A stretch of DNA of 64,000 nucleotides from Gelidibacter gilvus (GTDB lineage: Bacteria > Bacteroidota > Bacteroidia > Flavobacteriales > Flavobacteriaceae): positions 1 through 64,000 of the forward strand of contig NZ_SDDZ01000004.1 in assembly GCF_004115975.1 (NCBI RefSeq). The letters are read 5' to 3'. The translations under genes were made by a program, and so were the position numbers. How positions within the stretch are numbered: position 1 is the stretch's first letter; every line of letters begins with the position of its first letter. Positions 1 through 9,075 of this stretch are shown in pieces. Under the pieces are notes generated by a model. The model was not told the DNA's origin and searched no databases. It worked only from the letters and a program-made list of their open reading frames with translations.

Positions 1-63
1 TCCGTTGTCGAACTCCTTTAGGATCTTTGCGATCTGCTGTGGTGAAAATTTACTCTTTCTCAT
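1..63 (-). CDS. IS3-family transposase OrfA, N-terminal fragment (runs off the window)
   Basis: The minus strand from ATG at 63 reads MRKSKFSPQQIAKILKEF and continues open to the window edge. This is the usual start of an IS3-family OrfA: a basic N-terminus followed by the first helix of the HTH that binds the element's terminal repeats. Only 21 residues are visible. In this family OrfA is normally followed by the DDE integrase OrfB through a programmed frameshift, but that part lies outside the window. Confidence 0.75.
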   Translation of the reverse strand, partial: MRKSKFSPQQIAKILKEFDNG

Positions 64-127
64 AATACTGTCTAAATTAAGATAATTATTCTACTTTTAA
101 ACAGTTCTGTTTTAGGGGGAGCTTACA
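1..127 (-). mobile_element. Terminal part of an IS3-type insertion sequence
   Basis: The minus strand begins at 127 with TGTAAGCTCCCCCT, a TG-start terminus typical of IS3-family inverted repeats. A transposase start codon follows 64 bases further in. The element runs off the left edge of the window, so its other end and any target duplication cannot be seen. Its border lies inside the coding sequence of the neighbouring acyltransferase, so it appears to have inserted there. The family assignment rests on the OrfA start and the terminus only. Confidence 0.7.
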
Positions 128-1504
128 CATTAGATATCTTAATGGCCATTTCCATTTTAAACCTAATTGGGCAATAGCATATTGTTGTTCTCTTCCAAGC
201 CACTCAATAATAACAAATATGATGACTAGAAGAAATATAGGTTTTACAAAATCATCTTTCTCGTATATAGGAATTCTAAATAGCGAACTTGAGAAAATTT
301 CAGAAATGTAACTAAAAGCATGACTAATGTTTTCTGCCCTAAAAAATATCCAAGCAAAAACAGTTAGCCCAAAAGTTAATAGCATTGATAACAACTCTTT
401 TAAGTTTGGCAAGTATTTGCCTTGAGCAACAACATTTAAATTATTTCGATTGTTATTAGTAATAAAAATAGGCAAGAAATACAAAGCATTTAAAGCTCCC
501 CAAACAATAAAAGTCCAATTTGCTCCATGCCAAAATCCACTAACAATGAATATTATAAAAACATTTCGAATTTTATTCCAAGTTCCACCACGACTGCCTC
601 CTAAAGGAATATACAAATAATCTCTAAACCAAGTGGAAAGTGATATGTGCCAACGTCTCCAAAATTCTGCAATGTCTCTTGAAAAGTACGGAAAGGCAAA
701 ATTTTGTTGTAAATTGAATCCAAATAAGCGTGAGGTTCCAATAGCTATATCTGAATAACCAGAAAAGTCACAATAAATTTGAAACGTAAAAAATATTGCT
801 CCAAGAACCAAAGTGCTTCCCGAATATTCAGATGAATTATTGAAGATGATATTTGCATATTGAGCGCAATTATCAGCAATTACAATTTTCTTAAATAATC
901 CCCAAAGTATTTGTCGCATTCCGTCAACAGCTTTTGAGTAGTCAAAATGTCGTTTTGAGTAAAATTGAGGAAGTAAATTAGTTGCTCGTTCTATTGGTCC
1001 AGCAACCAGTTGAGGAAAGAAACTTACAAAAGCAGAAAAAGCAATAAAGTCTTTAGTTGGTTCAAGTTTTCGTTTGTAAACGTCTATTGTGTAGCTTAAT
1101 GTTTGAAAGGTGTAAAAACTAATTCCAACAGGCAAAATGATGTTCAGGGAATTTGCATTTATTTCCGTTCCAAAAAATGAAAAAGCATTAATAAAATTAT
1201 CAAGAAAGAAATTATAGTATTTGAAGAAACCAAGAAATCCAAGATTTACTAGAATGCTGGTCCACAATAGCATTTTTCTTTTTGTTTGATTTTCTTGTTT
1301 TGAAAGACTAATTCCAATTAGATAATCTACTATTGTACTAAAAAGGATTAATGATAAGAACCTCCAATCCCACCATCCATAAAAAATGTAACTTGAAATT
1401 ACAATTAATAAGTTTTGTGATTTTAGGTTTTTATTAGTGACAAACCAATATAGAATAAAGATAATGGGCAAGAATATTGCAAAGTCGATTGAGTTAAATA
1501 GCAT
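86..1504 (-). CDS. MBOAT-family O-acyltransferase (AlgI-like), 3' end cut by an IS
   Basis: This is a polytopic inner-membrane protein of the membrane-bound O-acyltransferase family, which moves acyl (often acetyl) groups onto exported polysaccharides. The family hallmarks are present: YCDFSGYSDIAIG, FWRRWHISLS and the active-site histidine in FWHGANWTF. The reading frame enters the IS at base 127, so the last 14 residues (from CKLPLKQ) are IS-encoded. Relatives normally continue for about 20 more residues with a final membrane segment and an aromatic-rich end. The product is therefore C-terminally truncated and may be non-functional. The start at 1504 is the first Met of the conserved LFNS start. 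No partner gene (AlgJ/SGNH type) is seen upstream. Confidence 0.88.
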   Translation of the reverse strand: MLFNSIDFAIFLPIIFILYWFVTNKNLKSQNLLIVISSYIFYGWWDWRFLSLILFSTIVDYLIGISLSKQENQTKRKMLLWTSILVNLGFLGFFKYYNFFLDNFINAFSFFGTEINANSLNIILPVGISFYTFQTLSYTIDVYKRKLEPTKDFIAFSAFVSFFPQLVAGPIERATNLLPQFYSKRHFDYSKAVDGMRQILWGLFKKIVIADNCAQYANIIFNNSSEYSGSTLVLGAIFFTFQIYCDFSGYSDIAIGTSRLFGFNLQQNFAFPYFSRDIAEFWRRWHISLSTWFRDYLYIPLGGSRGGTWNKIRNVFIIFIVSGFWHGANWTFIVWGALNALYFLPIFITNNNRNNLNVVAQGKYLPNLKELLSMLLTFGLTVFAWIFFRAENISHAFSYISEIFSSSLFRIPIYEKDDFVKPIFLLVIIFVIIEWLGREQQYAIAQLGLKWKWPLRYLMCKLPLKQNCLKVE

Positions 1505-1960
1505 TCTTTTATTCTAAATGTTCAATGGCTTCGAGGTTTTTCAGCATGCCGCAACTTATATTTACAAGCACTAAGAACGCTCATATCTGCCGTCTCTAAG
1601 CCAATAGGAGCAACTTTAATGTTTCAAATTTCAAATCCCCAATCTACCACCTTTCCACATACTTTCCTATAAGTAGAACTACGTATATTTTAACTAAAAA
1701 TCTACATTTTCCTTAGCCATCTCCCAACATCCTCCCACAATCCTCCCAAAAAATCGTATTTAAAGAACCCACACCCGAACCATTGTCGAACAAAACTGGG
1801 AGAAAACCCCTGAAAAATCGTCCCAACCAGACAAAAGCAGACAAAACCCGACATGACCAGACAATACCCGACATTACACGACACGGTGTTGGTTATCAGT
1901 AAATTGCGTTCTACTTTGGTCGGGAGTTTAAAAATCATATTAATCTAAATCGTTAAAATT
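1505..1960. other. Intergenic region without a convincing gene
   Basis: No open frame here has a recognisable protein. Near 1810-1890 there is a run of loosely repeated CAGACAAAA / CCGACAT words. The 78-codon frame on the minus strand (1702-1938) has an odd Trp/Cys/Phe-rich composition and no family resemblance. The region may hold the promoter of the DUF6266 gene, but no exact TAnnTTTG box was identified. Confidence 0.4.
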
Positions 1961-2602
1961 ATGGCGGTATTTGAGAAGGGAATCCTAGGCGGATTCTCCG
2001 GAAAAGTAGGCAACGTGGTAGGTGCACGTTGGAGAGGTAAGAACATCATGAGAAGTTTACCTCAACGGGGCAACTATGTCCCAACAGAAGAGCAATTGAT
2101 CCAGCGCGAAAAGTTCAGTGCCGTGATCAAGTTCCTAACGCCCCTAAAACCTATTGTGGGCAAGTATTTTGGCCAAAAACAGGGTCACAAGTCCATTTAT
2201 AATTTGGCCACTTCCTACCATCTTAGGGAGGCCTTGGTGGACGATGGGGGCGTGTATCGGATAGATTACCCAAAAGTATTGATCAGCAAGGGCGAGTTGC
2301 GCGGACTGATGGATCCGGCAGTGGCCATGGCGGCAGGGCAGGTGTTGGAACTTGCCTGGTCCGACAACAGTGGTCAGGGCTATGCCCATGACAACGACCA
2401 GCTGATTGTGGTGGTGTTCAGCCCTGATGCCGATCTGTATCAGTTGTCCATTGCTATCGGTAGGCGTGATCTTGCGGGTACCAGCATCGCTCTGCCTGCA
2501 TATATGGCTGGGCTTGATATACAGGTCTGGGCTACTTTTGCAACCGCCAATGGCAAAGTGGCGGCCATCAGTATGTATCTTGGCGAGCATACGGTAAGCT
2601 GA
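1961..2602 (+). CDS. DUF6266 family protein
   Basis: The 213-residue product matches the Bacteroidota DUF6266 family by its diagnostic N-terminus: KGILGGFSGKVGNVVGARWR, then a PT-E-Q motif and an FLTPLKPIVG-like segment. There is no signal peptide or membrane segment, and no biochemical function is known for the family. The gene is visibly richer in G and C than its flanks, which could mean recent acquisition. It stands alone, followed by a strong hairpin terminator. The start is the ATG that opens the conserved GILGGFSG block. Confidence 0.82.
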   Translation: MAVFEKGILGGFSGKVGNVVGARWRGKNIMRSLPQRGNYVPTEEQLIQREKFSAVIKFLTPLKPIVGKYFGQKQGHKSIYNLATSYHLREALVDDGGVYRIDYPKVLISKGELRGLMDPAVAMAAGQVLELAWSDNSGQGYAHDNDQLIVVVFSPDADLYQLSIAIGRRDLAGTSIALPAYMAGLDIQVWATFATANGKVAAISMYLGEHTVS

Positions 2603-2624
2603 TCATGCCTTTTTCTTCAATCCA

Positions 2625-2672
2625 AAAACCGCTCAAGCGTTACCATAAAGGTAGCACTTGGGCGGTTTTGTT
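2625..2672 (+). terminator. Hairpin terminator after the DUF6266 gene
   Basis: The arms AAAACCGCTCAAGCG (2625-2639) and CACTTGGGCGGTTTT (2655-2669) pair with few mismatches. The A-rich left and T-rich right flanks would let it act in both directions, which suits the convergent gene at 2730. Confidence 0.75.
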
Positions 2673-2729
2673 GGCATGAATGTTGCCTTCTGCTCGTTTT
2701 TGAGCGGTCATCCCTCTTTTTTAATGGTC

Positions 2730-2996
2730 TTATTTGAAGAGATCGGGATTGATCTTATTGATCATCATTTTGTTGAGGAGATTTAAAGGGTAAAACACGG
2801 TGCCACTTACTTTAGAAAAGGGGATTTGACGGGCGTTGCGCCAGCGTAACAAAGTGCGGTCACTCACGTTGAAATGACTCATGAGCTGAGCCGTGTTGAG
2901 CCAATTTTCGTTGGTTGGCAAGACAGTTTGGGTATGGGGTTGCAGATGGGGTTCGGTGTTAAGCGCAGCAGCTTTACCAGAGATAATGCGTTTCAT
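2730..2996 (-). CDS. Small helix-turn-helix DNA-binding protein (HTH_17/excisionase-like)
   Basis: The 88-residue product has one winged-helix/MerR-like HTH at about residues 32-75. WLNTAQLMSHFNVSDRTLLR is followed by WRNARQIPFSKVSGTVFYPL, the pattern of helix-turn-helix domain 17 proteins. These are common in Bacteroidota mobile and accessory regions, either as excisionases or as small regulators. The N-terminal 30 residues are low in conserved features. No integrase or conjugation gene is adjacent, so a role as excisionase is not supported and a local regulator is equally likely. Confidence 0.75.
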   Translation of the reverse strand: MKRIISGKAAALNTEPHLQPHTQTVLPTNENWLNTAQLMSHFNVSDRTLLRWRNARQIPFSKVSGTVFYPLNLLNKMMINKINPDLFK

Positions 2997-3359
2997 AGTT
3001 ACGGGTTTAGTTTAAATTAGAATGACGAATATATATAAAATAAGCATACGAATAACATTGGTCGCAAACTTATGTGTCTGATTTTCAGCATTTAAACCTT
3101 GTAATGCCTATGTCATGCGGTGTTGCACCATTTGGAGATGTCTTGAGGTTTTGAGTATCTCAGCTTGGATGTGACTTGGATAAAGGATTAAAGTAGGAAA
3201 CCTAGTCTGAATTAGAAGTGGTGATAGGGGTTGTGGCCTAAAAAATTGAAAAAAATGGTTTTAGGACAAAGGGCTACAGAATAACTTTTTTCAAAAAGAT
3301 TCAGCCTTCGGATTAAAGTGCCAATAGACCATCTAAGCATTAAAATTGGCGTTGAAAAA
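2997..3359. other. Intergenic region, nothing recognised
   Basis: About 360 bases separate the HTH gene from the flavin monooxygenase gene. No ORF, RNA gene or strong hairpin was recognised. It should contain the promoter of the minus-strand HTH gene, but no exact minus-7 box was found. Confidence 0.4.
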
Positions 3360-4409
3360 TCAAGCATGTTTCTTAAAATAGGCTCTTATTTCCCGCGCGG
3401 TATCCCGGGCGGTTTTCCCTACGCCATAGATGGTCCCCGAGGCAAAGCCGGTCCACGAGCCATAGCCCACCAACCAAAGCTGCGGTTCTTTTAGGGAGCG
3501 GGTATCTTTGGTGGCGATGCGATTGTTTTCCACCACATCCAAAGCTTCCAAATGCTTAAGGTTTGGTTTAAAACCGGTGCACCAGAGCACCGCATCAAAA
3601 GCTTCCTTGTTGCCGTTTTCCCAAACCACGCCGTCCTTATAAAACGAGACAAATGGTCTGACCGCATGGTACACATCGCGTTTGAGGCCATCCCGAACAC
3701 TTTCCACAAGGACAATATCACTTAAGGACACCTGCCGATTAAAGGCCTCGGTGGTCTCGTCAAAAAAATTGGAAGTGGCTTGATTGAACAGGTAGCGGCC
3801 ATCAATGTTTTCAGGTAAAAACCGCGGAGGTTCCAAGGTGACCCAAGTGGTGTTGGCTACTTTGGAAACTTCGGATAGGATCTGGGCGCCAGAGTTGCCA
3901 CCGCCTATCACCATCACTTTTTGATCTTTAAACGCGTCTCCACTCCGATACTCCACCGCATGGCGTTGTACGCCTTGATAAACATTCTGATTGGGATAGG
4001 ATGGAAGGTAGGGGTTTTTGGCTGTTCCCGTCGCACTGACCAGGGTTTTGGCGTAGAAATTTCCGTTGTTGGTTTCTATCTTGAACAATTCATCTGCCTT
4101 GGTGACCTGAAAAACAAAAGTATTTCGTTGCACCGGAAACTTATAACGGGCTTCGTAGGCTTTGAGATAGGCGATAAATTCGGCCCTCAGCGGGTATTCG
4201 TGATCGGTTTCCGGCATTTGCCATCCAGAAAGGGAACTGTAATCGGTAGGTGAAAATAATTTTAGGCTGTCCCAATAGTGCAACCAGGCGCCACCAGATT
4301 CCTTTTGATCGTCCAAAATGAGATAATCCAAACCGCTTCGTCTTAAAAAGTAGGCCACAGAAAGGCCCGCTTGTCCGCCGCCGATGATGATAAGATCGTA
4401 TATCTTCAC
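3360..4409 (-). CDS. ArsO-like flavin-containing monooxygenase / NAD(P)/FAD oxidoreductase
   Basis: The 349-residue protein has two dinucleotide-binding Rossmann motifs: IIGGGQAGLS at the N-terminus for FAD and VMVIGGGNSGAQ near residue 167 for NAD(P)H. Between them lies a GGAWLHYWDSLKLFSP block typical of the CzcO/ArsO branch. A SATG motif and a WCTGFKPNL motif (FAD/NADP enzymes) are also present. Such proteins are soluble NADPH-dependent monooxygenases or oxidoreductases. The best family resemblance I recall is ArsO, usually found in arsenic loci, but no ars gene is nearby, so the substrate is unknown. It may share transcription with the downstream small genes on the same strand. Confidence 0.82.
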   Translation of the reverse strand: MKIYDLIIIGGGQAGLSVAYFLRRSGLDYLILDDQKESGGAWLHYWDSLKLFSPTDYSSLSGWQMPETDHEYPLRAEFIAYLKAYEARYKFPVQRNTFVFQVTKADELFKIETNNGNFYAKTLVSATGTAKNPYLPSYPNQNVYQGVQRHAVEYRSGDAFKDQKVMVIGGGNSGAQILSEVSKVANTTWVTLEPPRFLPENIDGRYLFNQATSNFFDETTEAFNRQVSLSDIVLVESVRDGLKRDVYHAVRPFVSFYKDGVVWENGNKEAFDAVLWCTGFKPNLKHLEALDVVENNRIATKDTRSLKEPQLWLVGYGSWTGFASGTIYGVGKTARDTAREIRAYFKKHA

Positions 4410-4479
4410 TCTAAATTGTTGTTATAGCGTTGTGAAATAGTGGTGTTCTTGGTGTTTTCATGGCATTACTTATCTGACC

Positions 4480-4902
4480 CTATTTTGTGATTTTAATTCC
4501 GGAATTGACTTTTAACAAGTCGGCAATCAATTCGTCGTTATTTTCAGGCGCCATATAGATTTCATCATATTTGTTGAACTTAATAATCAGTCCGTTTGTG
4601 GCCATGGCTGCCTTAATGCCGCTCCACATGGTTTTATTGACCACTATTTCTTTGATGTCTGAAATGTCTATGCGCCCTCTTAAAAATCCAGAACGGTAAA
4701 TTAATTGATGCTTTTCAATTTTATAAAACGTATCAAAATAGATCCATAGCACCAGAGCTAACGGACTCAGCAATGGCAGAAGGATGTATGGGTTTTCGGT
4801 AAAGGTATCTTTATCGAGAAAGAAGATGGCTATGGGTAATAGCACCACGCCAATCAAGAGATAATTGATCAACCCTTTTCTATTTGCCTTATATGTTTTC
4901 AT
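4480..4902 (-). CDS. PH-domain membrane protein (bPH_6/YyaB-like)
   Basis: The 140-residue protein has two N-terminal membrane segments (about residues 13-30 and 38-57). A bacterial PH-like domain follows, starting at the YKIEKHQLIYRSGFLRGRID pattern and ending in DELIADLL. This is the arrangement of the DUF1200/bPH_6 family. Function is unknown. The domain probably faces the cytoplasm. It lies 39 bases downstream of the DUF417 gene and is probably cotranscribed with it. Confidence 0.72.
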   Translation of the reverse strand: MKTYKANRKGLINYLLIGVVLLPIAIFFLDKDTFTENPYILLPLLSPLALVLWIYFDTFYKIEKHQLIYRSGFLRGRIDISDIKEIVVNKTMWSGIKAAMATNGLIIKFNKYDEIYMAPENNDELIADLLKVNSGIKITK

Positions 4903-4941
4903 TTCACTTGATTATTAAAAGGTAGCTTGGTGCTGTGTCTT

Positions 4942-5562
4942 TTAGGATGGGACCTCGTTGCCCATAGCTTTTATGCGTTGGGCGCAGTCTGAAGCAATGA
5001 TCAACCCAGCCGCCATCATGATGATGTCTTTTAAGACCAACCGTCCCGCCCCAGAGAGGTAAGGAAAGCCGTAATACGGGGTGGGCATATCGCCGCCTAA
5101 ATTGGGCACATACACCTCGGGCGTGGTGATGAGAAAGGTGAGAGTCACTATAGACATCCCGAAGGTGAGCAGCCCACCCCAAAGTCCGATCTTAGGAAAC
5201 CAGATGCCTAAGAGGGTTAAGAATCCAAAGATCACAATAACAGCACCCAGTCCGTATGAGAAGATATAGGTGCCGTTTGATTCGTGCCAGGCAATATTCT
5301 TTGCCACCATTTTACCTTCAGGGTTTTTGTGCAAGTGATAGGCTGCCACCGTTTTGCCTTCAGCATTGACGGCGGTGTCGTTGGTGTGATTATAGAAAAA
5401 ACTCATAAAAGGGCTATTGGTAACAAAAGGCACGATGCCGTCCGCTTCATATTGAAAGACTTTTAAGCCACCAATCCACACCATCACGATACAAATGGCG
5501 ATGCGAATAAAGTTGATAAATAGCGATTGTCCGTTGCTTAGAATGTTGAGTAGGTTTTGCAT
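4942..5562 (-). CDS. DUF417 (YkgB/RclC-like) inner-membrane protein
   Basis: The protein is about 206 residues with four predicted membrane segments. FIRIAICIVMVWIGGLKVFQ opens the DUF417 domain, followed by YEADGIVPFVTNSPFMSFFY. E. coli YkgB (RclC) is a member and is linked to resistance to reactive chlorine, but the molecular role is not known. An insert of about 40 soluble residues (DTAVNAEGKTVAAY...) separates the first and second membrane segments, as in long members of the family. An in-frame Met lies 7 codons upstream (5583), but the Met at 5562 begins the conserved N-terminus and is preferred. Confidence 0.8.
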   Translation of the reverse strand: MQNLLNILSNGQSLFINFIRIAICIVMVWIGGLKVFQYEADGIVPFVTNSPFMSFFYNHTNDTAVNAEGKTVAAYHLHKNPEGKMVAKNIAWHESNGTYIFSYGLGAVIVIFGFLTLLGIWFPKIGLWGGLLTFGMSIVTLTFLITTPEVYVPNLGGDMPTPYYGFPYLSGAGRLVLKDIIMMAAGLIIASDCAQRIKAMGNEVPS

Positions 5563-5679
5563 TGTAAAAAAAATTAATGACAAACATACAAATAACCCAA
5601 CAGTAAATCATGGATGGCTATTAGAAGACTTCTGCAGATTCTGGAGCAGAAGTCCCTTCAGGGCTTAAGCTGAAACGGT

Positions 5680-6654
5680 TCAATCCATGGTCAATAAGAT
5701 TTTTCCAATATGCGTGCTGCTTTCCATAAGTTGCTGGGCTTCAGACGCGGCCTTTAATGGAAATGTTTTATAAACTATAGGTTCAATTTGTTTAGAACGA
5801 AAGAGTGGCCAAATGGTCTGTTCCACGGCTTCTGCAATCATGGTTTTGACGGCATCGGATTGTGGCTTTAAGAGACTGCCGGTCAGCGTTAGATTTTTGC
5901 GCATCACGGTGAGCAGATCAATTTGAGCGTCCATACTTTTCATGCCGTTGATGTTAACTAGACGCCCCTTGTGGTTCAGGAGGTCCAGATTCTTTTGGGT
6001 GTAGTCGCCACCAACCATGTCTAAAATGACATCGATGTTTTCGTCTTTTAAAAGCGTTTCAAAAGCTTGTTTCTTGTAGTTGATGACCGTTCCGAGCTGC
6101 CTTGCATTTAAGAACGCCATTTTTTCATCACTGCCCACGGTGCTGTAAATTGTGGAACCTAAAGCTTTGGCCATTTGTAAACCTATGCTGCCAATACCAC
6201 TCGTGCCGCCATGGATCAATAATTTCTCTCCAGGCTTCAGTTGACCCAAATGAAAGACGTTGAACCACACCGTGAACACAGTTTCCGGTAGGGCTGCCGC
6301 GTCAATTAAACTGATGCCTTCTGGAATGGGCAAACAATGCGAACTCTCTACGGCAACGTATTCGGCATACCCACCGCTGGGGATCAGGGCACAGACCTTA
6401 TCGCCAATTTGGTGATTCGTTACGGTACTGCCCATTTCAACGATTTCGCCCGAAACTTCCAGACCGGGAATCATGGTTCCTGTTGCAACATTGCCATAAG
6501 CGCCCAGATTTTCACGCGTGCTGATATCACTCCTATTGAGGCCTGCGGCTTTTACTTTGATCACTACTTGATGGCTTTTTGGTAGTGGTATGGGGGTGTC
6601 CTGTAATTGTAATACTTCAGGGCCGCCAGACTTTGTAATATGTATCGCTTTCAT
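5680..6654 (-). CDS. Zinc-less medium-chain dehydrogenase, quinone oxidoreductase type
   Basis: The 324-residue protein starts MKAIHITKSGGPEVL and has AAGLNRSDI, the quinone oxidoreductase signature near residue 45. A Rossmann motif HGGTSGIGSIGLQ binds NADPH, and DMVGGDY is also conserved. This is the NAD(P)H:quinone oxidoreductase / PIG3 branch of the MDR superfamily, cytosolic, without the structural zinc cysteines. The open frame extends 27 codons upstream to 6735, but that extension is unlike the family and the ATG at 6654 aligns with the conserved start. It stands alone, divergent from the esterase gene at 6887. Confidence 0.85.
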   Translation of the reverse strand: MKAIHITKSGGPEVLQLQDTPIPLPKSHQVVIKVKAAGLNRSDISTRENLGAYGNVATGTMIPGLEVSGEIVEMGSTVTNHQIGDKVCALIPSGGYAEYVAVESSHCLPIPEGISLIDAAALPETVFTVWFNVFHLGQLKPGEKLLIHGGTSGIGSIGLQMAKALGSTIYSTVGSDEKMAFLNARQLGTVINYKKQAFETLLKDENIDVILDMVGGDYTQKNLDLLNHKGRLVNINGMKSMDAQIDLLTVMRKNLTLTGSLLKPQSDAVKTMIAEAVEQTIWPLFRSKQIEPIVYKTFPLKAASEAQQLMESSTHIGKILLTMD

Positions 6655-6886
6655 GCGTTCTTTTCTATTAGAGTTCCCTAAAGATAAACTATTTAGACGT
6701 GAGGGACATTGGCAAGAATCGCTTTGATCCTGCAACGGATTTGATTAGTGAAATTGTTGCGGTCCATCTCTGATTTCAAAAGTGTATGCCATCATAAAAT
6801 GGTCACATCTTTGTTAATATATTATGATTATTTATTGTTTTATAAATCCATAAAAATGTATTTTCGTTTTTCTTAAACAATTTTAA

Positions 6887-7657
6887 ATGCTAGTGACTGA
6901 GTTTAGACCCATTATAAAGGTTATTGAAGAAGCGTACGAGATCCCGCATTTGAAGGCCACACGCAAGATTTCAGCCTTATTGCCGCACGATTACTATACG
7001 TCAGAAAAGCATTATCCTGTGCTTTATCTGCAGGACGGGCAGAATTTGTTTGACCCAATGGCGCCTTTTGGTGATTGGGCCATCGATAAATCATTGGAAA
7101 AATTAGCGCAAGAAGGATTTAGCGATATCATTATTATTGCTATTGATCACGGAAATAATGAGCGTATCAATGAATATCTCCCTTATTATCATCCGCGTTA
7201 TGGCGAAGGAAAGGGGAACCATTACATTCAATTTATCATTGAGAAACTCATTCCTTACATCAATAAAAATTACCGAACGCTCACCGATTTTGAAAACACC
7301 GGCATTGGTGGAAGTTCTTTGGGTGGGTTGATCAGTTTGTATGCAGGTCTGTCAAACCCAGGCGTGTTTGGTAAAATGATGATATTTTCTCCGAGTCTAT
7401 GGATTGCAAAAAAGATTTTTAATCAAACCGAGTCCTTTCAGCCCTTGCAAAAATCGAAGATTTATCTCTATTCTGGTGGGATGGAAAGTGAAGAGCATTT
7501 GCCAAATGCCAAGCGATTGGAATCTATTTTTAGGGCAAAGATGGTGGAGAACCATGATATCGATTTTAAATTTTCAATCAACGAAATTGGCGTTCATGCC
7601 GAAAAATATTGGAGACACGAGTTTCCGAAAGCCGTTAAATGGCTCTATTTTAATTAA
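6887..7657 (+). CDS. Alpha/beta hydrolase, esterase family (IroE/EstD-like)
   Basis: The 256-residue cytoplasmic hydrolase has the nucleophile elbow GGSSLGG near residue 145. The aromatic-Asp YLQDGQNLFD typical of the putative esterase/IroE group lies near residue 50, and a late His (GVHAEKYW) can complete the triad. It begins a plus-strand unit with the M17 aminopeptidase 5 bases downstream and the ATP-grasp gene after that. A second hydrolase of the same fold heads the convergent unit at 15661. In this setting the likely substrate is an ester or amide of the locus's own product, which is inference. Confidence 0.85.
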   Translation: MLVTEFRPIIKVIEEAYEIPHLKATRKISALLPHDYYTSEKHYPVLYLQDGQNLFDPMAPFGDWAIDKSLEKLAQEGFSDIIIIAIDHGNNERINEYLPYYHPRYGEGKGNHYIQFIIEKLIPYINKNYRTLTDFENTGIGGSSLGGLISLYAGLSNPGVFGKMMIFSPSLWIAKKIFNQTESFQPLQKSKIYLYSGGMESEEHLPNAKRLESIFRAKMVENHDIDFKFSINEIGVHAEKYWRHEFPKAVKWLYFN

Positions 7658-7662
7658 ATACT

Positions 7663-9075
7663 ATGATTTTCAAACACGTTTCAACAGTTAATACCCATAA
7701 AGATGTGATTGTGCCTTGTAGAAAAGGCCAATTGGCGCATCTGACAAAATTTATAACCATCAAAGAACCTGATTTTAATGGCGAATTCTCTACCGTCCAA
7801 ATGCTGTATGGTGCCGAAGGGAATCGCGTTTATCTCTTAGGTCTTGGGGAAGAAAAAGATGCCGTAAAGATTGATGAGGCCTTTAGAAAGCTGAGCTTTG
7901 ATTATAAGAAATACTGGAAAGCGCCAGTTCAGGTAGTGTCTGATGATTTGTCTGAGGCAGAACTACAAAAAGCAATCCTCGGACTTGAAATGTCGGCGTA
8001 TGACATTGGAACTTTTAAAAGTAAAAAGGACGAGGCCAATGCCATCACTTTTGAGATGGTCAATGCCAATGACATTACCAATATTCTTGAAGAAGCGCAG
8101 ACCATCGGTGCGACCATCAATCGTATTAAAACCTTGGTAGATGCTCCCGCAAATCAGAAAACCCCTGAGTTTTTGGGCCTATGGGCTGAAGAATCGGCTA
8201 AGGACTCCAATTATAAATGCATCGTTCTGCACGAAAAGGAACTCAAATCACAAGGGTTTCATGCCGTGATGGCCGTGGGTCAGGGCAGTGTGAATCAGCC
8301 AGTGGTCATCGTGACCGAATATATGCCGAAAAAGGATGGTGGGGTTGATATTGGCTTGGTAGGGAAGGGGATCACCTTTGATACCGGAGGTCTGTCCATA
8401 AAACCTTCTACCAATTTACATTATATGAAAAGTGATATGGGCGGTGCCGCAGTCGTCTTGGGCGTGGTGGAACTGGTCGCAAAATTGAAACTCAATGTCA
8501 ATATCGTTGGCGTGGTTGCTTCTGCAGAAAACGCTGTGGACAGCAATAGCTACAGACCTGGAGATGTCATTAAAAGCTATTCAGGAAAAACCATTGAAAT
8601 TATTGATACCGATGCCGAAGGGCGCTTGGTATTGGCCGATGGCTTGAGTTATATCATTAAGGAATTTCAACCAAAACAAGTGATCGATCTGGCTACTTTA
8701 ACCGGAAGTGTGGTGCAAACCTTGGGCTATACTGCCGCCGGCATGTTCACCAACAATACAGAGATGGCACAAACACTCTCTAAAATAGGCTTTGACCTTA
8801 ACGAACGGGTGTGGCCCTTGCCATTGTTTGACGATTATGAAAGTGATTTGCATAGTGATATTGCCGATTTACGTAATTATAGCGGCAAGCCCGTGGCGGG
8901 AGCTATTACGGCAGCAAAGTTTCTGGAAGCGTTTACCGACGATCATAAGGCGTGGATGCATTTGGATATTGCTGGAGTTTCCTTTGGAGATTCACCGTAT
9001 TCAAAGATGAAAAGTGCCAGTGGCTATGGCGTGCAATTAATTGTAAATTATATTAAGCAGATTTCAGGGAACTAA
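7663..9075 (+). CDS. Leucyl aminopeptidase family protein (M17)
   Basis: The 470-residue protein has an N-terminal M17 domain and a catalytic C-terminal half. Metal-binding and catalytic motifs are intact: VGKGITFDTGGLSIKP, MKSDMGGAA and NTDAEGRL-type DTDAEGRLVLADGL, then the late active-site block NYSGKPVAGAITAAKFL. These are two-metal aminopeptidases, usually hexameric and cytosolic, that remove N-terminal residues from peptides. The gene starts 5 bases after the esterase stop, so the two are surely cotranscribed. Position beside ATP-grasp ligases suggests processing of a small peptide, although general peptide turnover is also possible. Confidence 0.92.
   Translation: MIFKHVSTVNTHKDVIVPCRKGQLAHLTKFITIKEPDFNGEFSTVQMLYGAEGNRVYLLGLGEEKDAVKIDEAFRKLSFDYKKYWKAPVQVVSDDLSEAELQKAILGLEMSAYDIGTFKSKKDEANAITFEMVNANDITNILEEAQTIGATINRIKTLVDAPANQKTPEFLGLWAEESAKDSNYKCIVLHEKELKSQGFHAVMAVGQGSVNQPVVIVTEYMPKKDGGVDIGLVGKGITFDTGGLSIKPSTNLHYMKSDMGGAAVVLGVVELVAKLKLNVNIVGVVASAENAVDSNSYRPGDVIKSYSGKTIEIIDTDAEGRLVLADGLSYIIKEFQPKQVIDLATLTGSVVQTLGYTAAGMFTNNTEMAQTLSKIGFDLNERVWPLPLFDDYESDLHSDIADLRNYSGKPVAGAITAAKFLEAFTDDHKAWMHLDIAGVSFGDSPYSKMKSASGYGVQLIVNYIKQISGN

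Noticed and set aside
1702-1938. A 78-codon minus-strand open frame before the DUF6266 gene
   Set aside because: Its composition (many Cys, Trp, Phe and Gly) reflects T/G-rich repeated words. It has no family resemblance and lies in a repeat-rich intergenic stretch.
2144-2590. Long minus-strand frame inside the DUF6266 gene
   Set aside because: It is a shadow of a GC-richer coding region. The plus-strand frame carries the recognisable family motifs.
3360-4409. An arsenic-resistance locus based on the ArsO-like protein
   Set aside because: No arsR, arsB, arsC or other arsenic gene is nearby, so only the protein family resemblance is kept.
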